Shown here piece after piece: positions 26,901 through 36,396 of a stretch of 64,000 nucleotides of DNA (position 1 is the first letter of the stretch; each line of letters begins with the position of its first letter). This DNA is from Branchiostoma floridae. Its lineage: Eukaryota > Chordata > Leptocardii > Amphioxiformes > Branchiostomatidae. The stretch is from NCBI RefSeq assembly GCF_000003815.2, contig NC_049986.1, positions 16,669,172 to 16,733,171 of the forward strand, written 5' to 3'. The position numbers were made by a program, and so were the translations under genes. The notes under the pieces are model-generated. The model ran no database searches, was not told where the DNA came from, and worked only from the letters and a program-made list of their open reading frames with translations.

Positions 26901-27307
26901 GAAAGGATAAAAGGGGGCAGAAACGTTAAGTACGTTCATCGTTGTAATTAATACAATGCTGCATGTTCGAAATAATTCAAGACAATTTACCTCCGTTTAA
27001 AATAAAAGTTTGGATACATTACCTTACGTTGGGTTACCTTTACAACCTTGCAGCTGCTATCTGTAACAACGACACGCTATCCTGTCAGAACAACGGAACC
27101 TGTGTGAGTTATCAACGCTGTGACTGCCTGCCGGGTTTCGGGGGCAAGTTCTGTGAGAGACAACTGAAATGCTATACTGGAATGTGTGCTCAAAGTGTTG
27201 GTGGTTCCTCCTCACTCCAGTCGATGTACAGCGCTATTCTGACTCTACTAGTAGCGGGGGTGACCACGTTCCTCGGCATGGTAACAGATTCACTCCCGTG
27301 GTCATGA
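14716..27307 (+). CDS. NTNG: Netrin-G-like GPI-anchored guidance/synaptic adhesion protein, six coding exons
   Basis: Spliced coding sequence joins 14716-14994, 21612-22252, 22397-22575, 22912-23079, 26692-26835 and 27054-27307: 1665 nt, 554 aa. Every junction has GT/AG ends and the phases agree (0, 2, 1, 1, 1). The product has a signal peptide (about 1-30), a laminin N-terminal domain (about 31-306), laminin-EGF modules LE1 (308-367), LE2 (368-422) and LE3 (423-470), an EGF module (about 473-515), then a small-residue stretch and a hydrophobic C-terminus typical of a GPI signal. There is no NTR/C345C domain, which separates netrin-G from classical netrins. The LamN motifs (YPNPMQINVTLSW, YGKTW, LTDLRIRLFG, YYAISDIQVRGRC) follow vertebrate netrin-G, as does the overall length of about 540-550 aa. 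Known family role: cell-surface ligand on axons that binds NGL (LRRC4-family) receptors at synapses. The start has a strong context (CACCATGG) and is followed directly by the signal peptide. A convergent NGL-like gene lies 9.1 kb downstream. Confidence 0.93.
14995..21611 (+). other. Netrin-G intron 1
   Basis: About 6.6 kb including the 100-N gap. No alternative coding exon is recognised. Two nearly adjacent AG|GTA sites occur about 40-55 nt after the donor (near 15026 and 15050). Confidence 0.8.
18771..18870. other. Assembly gap (100 N) in netrin-G intron 1
   Basis: Exactly 100 N, the usual placeholder for a gap of unknown size, so the true length of intron 1 is uncertain. Confidence 0.95.
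21612..22252 (+). CDS. NTNG: Netrin-G coding exon 2 (main laminin N-terminal domain)
   Basis: It encodes residues 94-307. The acceptor follows ccttgcccag; a second AG three bases on (cag|gag|ata, a NAGNAG arrangement) would start the exon at 21615 without changing frame. The exon carries most of the LamN fold, including HPPNFMTD, the WWQS..W..YP segment, YGKTWMPMQYYA and the end motif YYAISDIQVRGR. In vertebrate netrin-Gs this domain carries the loops that contact NGL LRRs. Donor agg|gtaaga, with the last codon split 2+1. Confidence 0.93.
22397..22575 (+). CDS. NTNG: Netrin-G coding exon 3 (laminin-EGF module 1)
   Basis: It encodes residues 307-367, starting with the split Arg codon and the CKCNLHG opening typical of the first LE module. 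Cysteine-rich motifs follow (CDCKHNTEGPDCSRCK, then the tail GTANEC). Acceptor ctacag; donor gga|gtaagt in phase 1. Open reading continues past the donor for about 16 codons, but that sequence has no cysteine pattern and is read as intron. Confidence 0.9.
22912..23079 (+). CDS. NTNG: Netrin-G coding exon 4 (laminin-EGF module 2)
   Basis: It encodes residues 367-423: CQCNGHSERC, then C..C and HNTMGRNCEQCLPGFYRD, an LE module. Acceptor cttgtattag; donor ctc|gtaagt. The exon is 168 nt and phase 1-1, so it could be skipped without a frameshift, as happens with the corresponding cassette exons of vertebrate NTNG genes. Confidence 0.9.
23144..23520 (+). mobile_element. tRNA-derived SINE interrupted by a MITE
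   Basis: A tRNA-like head (gcgctaggttagagg ... ggaggtcacggtttcgattcc) carries a pol III B-box-like sequence at 23191-23202. After the head, the SINE body runs to 23279, is interrupted by the MITE at 23280-23399, and resumes with atgtagcaatgggtacc through the ataccatgccctagacac region. The resumed part matches the fragment at 62966-63100. It lies in netrin-G intron 4, sense orientation. Confidence 0.65.
23280..23399 (+). mobile_element. 120-bp MITE with terminal inverted repeats
   Basis: The ends are TAGCCTGGTATCATC and its near-perfect inverted counterpart GATGATACTCAGGCTA. Both sides are flanked by the direct repeat atgtagcaa (23271-23279 and 23400-23408), a 9-bp (or 10-bp) target-site duplication. 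The centre is GC-rich with runs of C. The TSD length is outside the 8 bp of hAT and the 2 bp of Tc1/mariner, and may point to a Mutator-like (9-11 bp) origin. No coding capacity. Confidence 0.7.
25888..25925 (+). repeat. Perfect 19-bp tandem duplication
   Basis: gatctgtgaccatggactc occurs twice back to back in netrin-G intron 4. Exact identity implies a recent slippage event. Confidence 0.8.
26692..26835 (+). CDS. NTNG: Netrin-G coding exon 5 (laminin-EGF module 3)
   Basis: It encodes residues 423-471. Motifs CNCNQVGSRHNKC, GECICK, KGPKCDSC and YYWTDNQGC define a short LE module. A strong acceptor (tttttttgttacag) and donor (ttc|gtaagt) flank it. At 144 nt and phase 1-1 it is a second symmetric, skippable module. 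Confidence 0.9.
27054..27307 (+). CDS. NTNG: Netrin-G coding exon 6 (EGF module and GPI signal)
   Basis: It encodes residues 471-554 and the TGA stop. The EGF motif C(x6)C-QNNGTC-(x5)C-DC-LPGFGGKFC is followed by KCYTGMC, as at the C-terminal end of vertebrate netrin-G. Next comes SVGGSSSLQS, a small-residue stretch suitable as a GPI attachment (omega) region, then the hydrophobic segment AILTLLVAGVTTFLGMV. The short tail ends DSLPWS. GPI anchoring is inferred from this pattern and from the family. Confidence 0.9.
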
Positions 27308-28328
27308 CGATATCATATGGACTAAAAATAGACCAATTGATCGTGGCCTCATAGGTAGTATGACGTCACGAGTCCTTTTGGTAGCTAGGATGAACATCGT
27401 CTGCAAAAATGCACAGAGAAGAGCAGCACTGCGAGCTTGTCGCCGCTTCGAGCTTGATGAATAGTAGTGACACTTCAGGAAGAAGGCTGAATGCAACGGG
27501 ACTGCAAATCACGAAAATGGAGAAACTGCAGAGGACGAATATGATCCGGAAAGTTCGTTCACCAAGCAAATCGGCTTACTGTGACGTGAAGCATCTCGTG
27601 CACATACGGGCAATTTCATCTCCTTTCACCACGTCTTAGCAGCACGATGGGCCACAAAAACTTGATTGCATCGAACGGAGAGGCGAATTCGTCCAAAGAG
27701 ACACAAATTGTCACAACTTATTGTGAGTTAAATTTATTATCATGTGCGATGATTGAATGCGAAATTGTGTTGTGATCGCCGTGAAAGCGTTGAAAACTTA
27801 TAGCATATGTTGTAAATGTCCATTGCAATGCGACATGAATTCGCCTTTTCACAATCTCTGATTGAATTCTGGATCTCCAGAAGATAACATCCGTAAATCA
27901 AGTTTGTGTGGCCTTAAAGGAACATATTGTGGTGTTGTAAATATGAAGTACATTAAGCATTTTTAATTGTAGTTCGCTGTCTAGAAGCGCGAACCAATGC
28001 GCGAAGCCGTATTGCTTTTGGCAGGAGAAAGGCTTCAAAGCTGTTGAGATCTAAATACAGAATCCTCATCTTTTAGGAAAAAAAGTACCGTCAGGAGTAA
28101 AATAGTGTCCAATGCACTAGAGTGGAAAAGTAAAAATCAATAGATATATTTTTGTGAGCTGAAACCATTAGCGATTACCGATTCAAGTTATGGTAGAAAG
28201 AGAGCAAATGAAACACACATGTAACTGTAAATAGACACCATATTACTATAGTTATTATGGCACATTGTCATGTCCTTTTCTTATCGTTTGAACGATCTTT
28301 ACATATATAGGACTTGGAACAAAATAAA
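27308..28328 (+). other. Probable netrin-G 3' UTR up to first good polyadenylation signal
   Basis: No coding potential is seen after the stop. The first AATAAA, at 28323-28328, is followed within about 35 nt by a GT-rich stretch (tggttcctgtggtattg), a suitable polyadenylation context. Further AATAAA hexamers at 28904-28909 and 29520-29525 could serve longer 3' UTRs. The true 3' end needs transcript data. Confidence 0.4.
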
Positions 28329-28526
28329 GCAGCATTTCTAGATATTATGGTTCCTGTGGTATTGCACCGTTTGAGTTCAAGAAATCTGGCTACAATTGTT
28401 GTATGCATGTAAAGTTGATCACGGAAAAAAAAGAGAGAGAAAATAACGAAATATTGAGATGAACTGAAGACATCTCCAAAACGTATATTGAAAATGGCAG
28501 TTTGGGTCAGTTGTTTTACAGTCGTT

Positions 28527-28765
28527 TAGGGTCCATAAACGCGTATTATAAGCGCGTATATTCAAATGCGTATGAGCAGAGTGTATTAGCATTTTTCTGC
28601 CTTAGGTAAAGTTTGCGGGAAAAGTTTATCTAAATTTGTGCAGCCTGGGTATCAAAGCAAAGGCGATTTTTTTCCGTAAAATTTACCTTCGACCAAAAAA
28701 GTTGATACGCAACTCATACGCACTTGGATATGGGCACATAGTGTGAATGGGGCTTTACATATCTG
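28527..28765 (-). repeat. Possible interspersed element in the netrin-G 3' flank
   Basis: Inverted gcgtatgag / ctcatacgc segments (near 28568 and 28712) and several cgcgtat-type motifs mark this stretch. Read on the minus strand it begins agccccattcacact and ends near ttatggaccc, which resembles a widespread invertebrate repeat. No clean TSD was found. Confidence 0.3.
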
Positions 28766-30409
28766 ACGATCAAAATGGTTCCTACATTTCAGCTATGCAA
28801 GTCCATAAATACTTAACCATTTCCTATGTTTAGATTACGATGGCAAGGTCTAGATGTTTTGCACCCGATATTTTGATATACTTCTATGTGTATATAAAGA
28901 ACGAATAAAAGTGTCCGTTTATTTCGATTTAAATAGACGGTAACGTGGTGTCGGGACAATACTGATAAATAGCGCCCTCTGGAGAAACTGGGAGAAACTG
29001 TTCATTCACATTCCGTCAATATATGTGTGACTGGTGTAAGCTACAGCAGTCTTGATGTATGTAAATACATTAAAGTAGCTTATGTATGGAATGAAATGCA
29101 TGAATAGTAACGGATTCATTACGATTTTAACCTTCCGGTAACATGTAAAGATGCAGTTGTATATTTGTTTTCGGTAATCTACCTTACTCCTCAATTTCTT
29201 TTAATTTGCACTGTAATGAGGAAACTGAATCCACCAATATCACTAGACAATATGTCGAGCAATGTATGCAGATCTATATGTAAAGAATAGTGTTTTAAAA
29301 GTGGTGCCTACATCAAATTGTAAAATGTCGCCCAGTTGTATATTTCACCTGTACATGAAGCTGTAGCTGTTGATCACAATGTATCAGACATGTACACGCT
29401 GCAGTGTTCACGTCAATGAATCTAGATTAAAGCCTCCTGTGTGAATACAAATATAGTATAACGATGTAAAAATCATGTGAACGCAGTAAAATTTTATACC
29501 ATGCCACCGAAAGATAACAAATAAAGCAGTAGAACAAGACTTGATGCACAGTACTTGTATTTGTCTTCTCTCTTTGTGTTCACATAGCCGTTCAGTAAAT
29601 GTTATACAGTTCTCTAAAAATAATTCTTACAATGAATGAAGAAATATGTTTAAAAGAAAGCCAATGCACTTTCCCTGTGGGAAAGTGTGAAGTAAGCTAT
29701 AAAGGAAATGAAGGAAATATTATAGTTGGGGTTAAATGATTAGACCGTTTACACATATTCAAAGACCACTTTGGCACATTTACTTTGAATAGATGAATGA
29801 GTCACGTTTATGTCTATGATTGCCTCAAAGACTTCTCGTATTCACGTTTTAGAGCTTGTCTGGTACACATCGGTGTCATCATCAAGTGACGTTTCTTCAC
29901 CACTCGCCAGGGAGCACTTTTGATAAGAAATTCTTTAACACAGCTGGGCTTGTACATATGATGTACAAATGTACGTAGAAAGAAAATTCCATCGCATAGT
30001 ACTAAAGTCATCGGATCTTCTGACTCATGATCAATGTTTTAAATCCATTTTGCGTTCGAAGAACAGAAGCAGTTTTTATTTTTTCTTTTGCAATACACGT
30101 TAGTTTGATATGCTTGATTGTGACCTGATGATCGATATCTTGAAACCCGGTGTGAAAAATGCTTATAAAGGCCTTCATTCATTCAGTTAATGTCATTCGG
30201 AACATTATTTACATTGCAAGGTTTAAACCTAATCATGCTGCATGTCTTTCGTTTTGAACCATGGCTCCCTTGTCCACAAACTCACTTGTGTTTGGACTTT
30301 GAAGTGACTTATCAACACCCCCCCCCCCTCCCCTTCCAAACTCCAGACCAACTTCCTACCCTAATAATTGGGACTCATATTATAGAGAGGCTGTCACCTA
30401 CCTGAGGTT

Positions 30410-30865
30410 TAGTCGATGGCGAACCCACATTGACAGGGTTGCCGGACTTCTAAAATCTTCATCAAGTGCATACTTGGCAGAAAATCTCCGACACGAAATT
30501 TCTTGATCACACCAGAACAAGCATGTTGACCTTTGACACCTTGGCACAGCATCCAAACACATCAAGTTTCCCGTAGCCTGCTGGACATCACAAATATGGC
30601 TAAACGTCTGTTTTTTTAATATTACAAGGATAAAACACTTTACCGTACCTCGGATACACTAGCTACACGGATGTGCATGTTGCCTTACCCTTAGCTGTAC
30701 TCCTACAAGCCACATCTCTTTCATCAGACCGGTATTAGAGTATGTCTCCCTTGTCTGGAGCAGTTTCCCACACCGTCTGTACATGTCTGAGGACTTGGAA
30801 AGAGTGCAAAAGATGTCACTTAGAATATGTGTAATTCCCCACCTTCTTTCTCTTGAGTGTAGATG
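30410..30865 (+). pseudogene. Degenerate LINE reverse-transcriptase fragment
   Basis: Frame at 30417 reads WRTHIDRVAG then stops. A second frame at about 30705-30860 reads SFIRPVLEYVSLVW, then SEDLERVQK and LRIC before a stop. These are the familiar post-catalytic motifs of LINE ORF2 (HID.VA..., IRPVLEYA..VW, ..DIERVQKRALRII) in the right order. Frameshifts and stops show that it is dead. It lies between the two genes. Confidence 0.65.
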
Positions 30866-33800
30866 AAGACAGGCGTCAGTTGGAAAACTACAAACGGTCC
30901 TACGGGACGACTGCAACATTTTCCGTCCGACTTGTGAGCGGGAGGGGTGGTAAAATCTGAGACACGGGAATGTACAGCATCTACTCCTACTTAGTGGGAC
31001 TAGCAGAAATTAACAGTCGTTTGTCATGAGAGCTTTTAGAGAACTTAGAGAAGGTTAAATCAATGCAGTTCTGTTCAACATTCTTTTCCTGAGTATCCCT
31101 TTTATATGTTACGTTTCTTGATTCCATGGATTTATATCTTAGTAAATTAATATGCCAATTTTAAACTTGAGAGACAGAGCGTCTGATTAAGTATTTGTAT
31201 TCGTAAATGAAGACACAAAATGCTTTGTTGTCAAGCCAGATACGTTAGACATGATTTAGTCATCCTTTTGGCCGAAATTGCGTCCAAGTTGCCTGCAGTT
31301 AGCCGAAAGACGCAAGGTAGCGCTAGCTACCAATATCAGGTGCCAACATGTCAAAGTATATTCGCCCAGGTGGCCTTACTCAAAATTGCAGGGATTGTTA
31401 TGAGCGAATGGGAAATTCTCCCCATACAATTGTGGACGAATATCTAGGTCTTGACCTAGCTCCGACGAGTGAAAAAGAGACGCAGGGTGTGATTCGATAC
31501 AAGTGTGCACGTGGTATTTAAACTGCATTATAACCTTTGGTGACAGGTATGGTGAACTAAATTTGATTTTACGCGCATTCTGCATAACCACTTGACCTGA
31601 TTGGACAGGTCTACTAAAAATGTGGATTGTTTTAGACGGTATCTACCACTTTTCTCCGGTTCTATTCAACGTGTTTACGTGAACTGAGAGTCAGGAATGA
31701 AAGGCCATGCGCTGGTGTTGTAGATATGTACAGTACAGTACAGCTGTTAGGCTTCCTAGCCTATTCTTATATAATGGGCCATGGGATTTCTGTATGAAAG
31801 AGGCAGTCAAAAGTCACTTACTTGAGTTGTTCTTCATGAAGAACACAATGGCAGGGTTGTCCGGCCTCCAAAGTGTCCATAATCAGCAAAGTCTATACGG
31901 TGGATCGTCTTAGTAAATAAAGTAAACAAAACAAACATCGTGACCTTTGACCCATTTCATTAAATCCGCACCACATCAAGACACCAACTTCTAAAGTCTG
32001 CTTCCTGTCATTGTAAGTCACATTTCAATTTTCCCGCCATTAATGCTGCTGACAGGTACTGTTATTTTCCCGTCATTTCCGCTTGCCATGCACACTTCCC
32101 AAGCCAGGTGGCGCTAAGAACCGTGCAGCGAACTTTTTTAAAAGAAAGTTTTGTAAAACCAAATGGAGCACTGTCATTAGAACAATTTGACCCATCAATC
32201 ATAAATGAGATCCTAAGAGACACGTTTCTCGCTTTACGACCTATGTCATTAGGAGGATCATCGGAAGCCATTAATGGCATCCTAGATGAGACAGCGTCCC
32301 TTTGCGGCTGAGTTTCCTCTGCCACGAAGCAATGATCATTGGTATTATCTGATCGCTGCGATCTAAGTAATTTCCTTTATTTCATAAAGCACATAAAGAC
32401 ACACACAATAATTACAAACGACCACTTTACTAGGGACTTAATGAAGGTAATATCTATGCAAACGTCATATCTATGCTGAACTTATCGACAATCTACAGGT
32501 GATATCTTTATCGCTTTGCGACCCAAGTCATTAGTGGTGTCATCATAAGGGAGCATTTACGAACCCTTGTGAATTGAAAGTACACCGAATGGCCGATTTG
32601 CTTTTCCCCGGGTGCAGGTTCCGTCTTCTACCCGGCAGTGACAGCTGTGGCACTCTTAAGCCCTTAAGCCAGCTTCCGATGAGACTTCCGCCAGTGAAAG
32701 TGGAATTTCAAGTTGGAGAATTTTCCGTATCTCGGTTATCAATGTCAAAGAGTAACCGAGCATTCTGACGTTACAAGAGAATGCGATAATGAGATCATCA
32801 TACGATATAATGAATATATCGATTCAAAACAGACTGTGCATGGAATTTTTTTAACGTTGATATGGGTATGTGCATTAGAAAGTGATTTTCATTGATTGTA
32901 GATTTGAGTTAAATGTAAATGATGCCTCTATTGCCGCCACTCATATATAATTCAATCTAGATATTCTGCAAACTTTTACATTTTCCAGCAACCAGGTATT
33001 AGACTTTTATTGTTTGTTTGAGCCGTATCGTTCCATGATTAATTCTTATTGCTGACTTCGGATGATTTTGTGTGCAGTACGCTCGTTTACAAACAGACGG
33101 CGCCAAATGCACTGCAAACAGCCTTGCATGAACAGGTTTGTGAAGTGCATCACTAAAATGTAAGGCGTACCTTGAATTGAGTGATGAATGATGCATGGGA
33201 AGACGTACGACTCGACATTTTTATTGCTGTCATTATGAGAATGTGATTTATCTCACACCGGATAGACTGAAATTACTCTGTGACCTCTGTAGACTTGCCC
33301 TAATTTCCTACAGACCTCCATCAACAAGAGGACAATCACATGCACCTTGCGATAGAATCCAGGGCACTGTGTGTAGATAATGTAATTCTTCCGTTAGAGT
33401 AGAAAATTAGCTTTTCTATTCACCAAACCTCATTTTTTAGAATGGTAAACGAATATCTACCTTATTGATATGGACTATGTTGCGACAACTATCTACTCTG
33501 GACGAAGAACATGTTGAGTTAAAGACATCAAAAAAAGGTAGTGCGCCTTTTCAAGTGGTAGAAGCCGTGAACTCGATTACAGTTGTGTTGCCTACGAATG
33601 TAAGCCGTTGTCCACTGTATATTGGCAATATTGTGCTTGTCGAAAAGATCTAGAGCTAGGGGAAATTTTTCGGCACAATGAACCTGTATATACAGTGGGT
33701 GTCGTATGTTTTCTTTTACTACAAGTAGAAGAACATCTCTTCATTGGGCTAAATGTGATCGATATCATTGTCACTTTCTCATTTTTACAACAGTGGTATA

Positions 33801-35930
33801 ATCAATTTGCGATATAACATGGATTTTCTCAGGAGGAAATATAGAGCATATTTCCGTGAGAATATCAAAAGTGGCTGCCAATTAGAACGACTAATATTGA
33901 GTCTGTTTGATCCGCTCAAACAACTGCAGTATCTCAAAGTTTTGACTGCAACCTTGCCAATCTGTTACTGTAGTCAAGTACTTCTAGATTTAGAACAAGA
34001 ACATTTTAAGTTGACATTTATCGTTGGTTGGCGGTACTTTTTTTACTGAATATGATGTTTGCAAATTGAGATAAAATATGGAAAATCTAAGTCTAATGTT
34101 TAGAACGGGAATATCAATATGCCAATATGAATCTTAGCAGCTGAGTCGGTTTTTAGTGATAAAGACTGTGCAATTCACGTAATTTAACATTGGACATTTC
34201 GGAATATCTCTCTTATAATAAAAAAAAGGAGGAAACTCAGTTTCAGTCATTGTCATGAAATGGTTGTAACGTAATGGTTAAGATCGCACGTCGATGCAAA
34301 TAATTCCAGTGATAACAAAAATAAAATACATGATCTTTCAGAAGTGCCCCGTTCTAATTGAAAAGGTAACGCGTTCTGTCTACAAAGAGTGTATTAAAGA
34401 GATGCAGTAGGGGTCACTTAGAAATGTTTATGTCCCGAGGGTGCACAGGTGGTCCAGATAGAATCGGCCGAGCGAAATGCTTTTTCCGGGGATTTAGTGA
34501 TCAGAGGTCTTGATTGGCCGATATGACCGGTGGGAGACACAGGTCCCCGGGGTTGGGGTTGGGAGCAGGTCATCGTGCCGTGGAGAGGTCATATGTGCCT
34601 GACTCTAATCTTTATGATTAGCCCTGAGCTTTACAAGAGATTTTATAAAGATTCCAAAAGCGTCAAAACAATTTCCTCCCTAAGCAAAATCTTTATACCA
34701 TAAGTCCTCAAGCTTTACTTTAAAAATATTTTACAAAGCGAATGTTGGACGACTGGAGGGAATATTGCCAACCGTGGAATCTCTGTAGAAGTATTTGAAA
34801 GTATTCAAGGTAAGGAAATGATAACCGTAAATCGTGGTAGTTTATACGTTTCCGGATCGACTGCATTAAGTCTCTGGCCATATAGTGCCTGAACATCCTA
34901 TAGCTAAGTGGACTTAGCTACTAAACTATCGATGTGGTTCTTTGATTGCCGAATATTGCGGTGTTATGAGTTGGTGTTGTCGTGGGGTGTGAAGAGTGAT
35001 TCAGTGACAGAATAAAGGCATAGTGTTATATGTCAGTGTGAGAATTTTACATCCCACAGCAGGAATCAAGTTCACCCTAAGGCTTATTAATGATTCTGCA
35101 TCGTTACAATTATGTGTATGCGCGCGTTCGCTTCAGGATTCTTTGTTCTGCTGAAAGACGGACAACCCCTCCTTTCCAGTCGAAATACTAATATATTGAC
35201 AAGATTTCATCCCACGGAGAGCACTACGCCTCTTTATTTCCAGTGCTTTTCTCGTGATGCTCAAAAGGATGTCGATCGCGATATCGATAGCAGAAAAGCA
35301 ATAACAATGATTTTAATTTTGTTGGACACCAAGTTCAAAATATGTTTGATAATCTATAGTTCTGAAATGTGAGTTATGTTACTACACTCCGGCCCTCGTC
35401 CTTGCCCTTGTAAAATCCATGTACGCCCCATTATGCAAGAAGTAATGCAATCGACTACTTTATAGATATGAATGCGATGGCATGTAGCACATAAAATATC
35501 TTGCTACCTTATAACGGCTTGATGATCTTTTATGTCTTAATGTTCGTGCTTGCAGTTTATAGCTCTAATGGCTTTAGTGACTCTGTTATTATGAATTCGA
35601 GTGATATACCAGCTTCTGTAGTACTTGTATTCCTGGAGGACGGTGCTGTCGTCCTGAAGCTTCCCGCATTATCACTTTGGTGTTTAAGACGTCTCTTGAG
35701 ACTGTCAAGATGAAGCGTTGTATGTTTCCAGTTTGTCCCACTTTGTAGAAATAAATATTTACTGTCTCACGAGTCGTTGTGTATCACAGGCACTTACCTC
35801 ATTATTTCTGGCATGGTATGAAAAGCCATTTACCCCAATATTAAATTATGTAAATGCCTGTCTGTGCTTCTAAATCAATAAATGACTGTTGAGACAACAA
35901 TTTACGCTGACATGAATGGAAAATGTATTT
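30866..35930. other. Intergenic region between the convergent genes; no gene seen
   Basis: Short frames only. Contains the 34-bp direct repeat pair and a possible retroelement tail near 31700-31930 ending in aaataaagtaaacaaaacaa. Gap-free. Confidence 0.5.
32229..32544 (+). repeat. Pair of 34-bp direct repeats
   Basis: tcgctttacgacctatgtca (from 32229) and tcgctttgcgacccaagtca (from 32511), each followed by ttag(g/t)(a/g)g(g/t)(a/g)tcatc, lie 282 bp apart. The intervening sequence is not recognised. Confidence 0.45.
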
Positions 35931-35936
35931 TTTATT
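35931..35936 (-). terminator. Candidate polyadenylation signal of the LRR-Ig gene
   Basis: On the minus strand AATAAA lies about 460 nt past the TAA stop (36397-36399), a plausible 3' UTR length. It is the closest canonical hexamer I noticed on that strand. Confidence 0.4.
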
Positions 35937-36396
35937 TTCATAAAATTTTTATACAAGGTGTGCTGTGCCAGATGTTAACAATAACATGGTTTACGAGACA
36001 ACTTCAAAATGTTTGAAACGGAAATATTCTTCAGACTTTTACCACAATAAGTCAATGCAGGAACCTCATTCTACTTTAAAGTAGTCAAGAGGGTAAGAAT
36101 GATTACCAGGTTTTTTTATACATATCTAGCCCAAAGATTACAAAATATTCTACACGTCAGTACCCAATGCCGATTGTCTATAAGACGACATCAGACCTCT
36201 ATGTATGTACATGTATTGCTATAGAAACTCGTCCCGTTTGGTTCCGCAAGGGTAACTTTCCTGAAAATAGTAATGAAATCAAAGGGCAGCATAGAGCTGC
36301 CAAGTGAGTACCTATGCATCATCGGTCAGAAAGCTAATAATGGCTTCCAGCGCCTTTGCGCAGTACTTGTCTTTGGCTATGTACTCAATCCTATAA

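Noticed and set aside
27409-27639. 76-codon frame after the netrin-G stop
   Set aside because: It is in the 3' UTR. The upstream stop falls just after a complete GPI signal, as in vertebrate netrin-G, so an extra exon is not needed.
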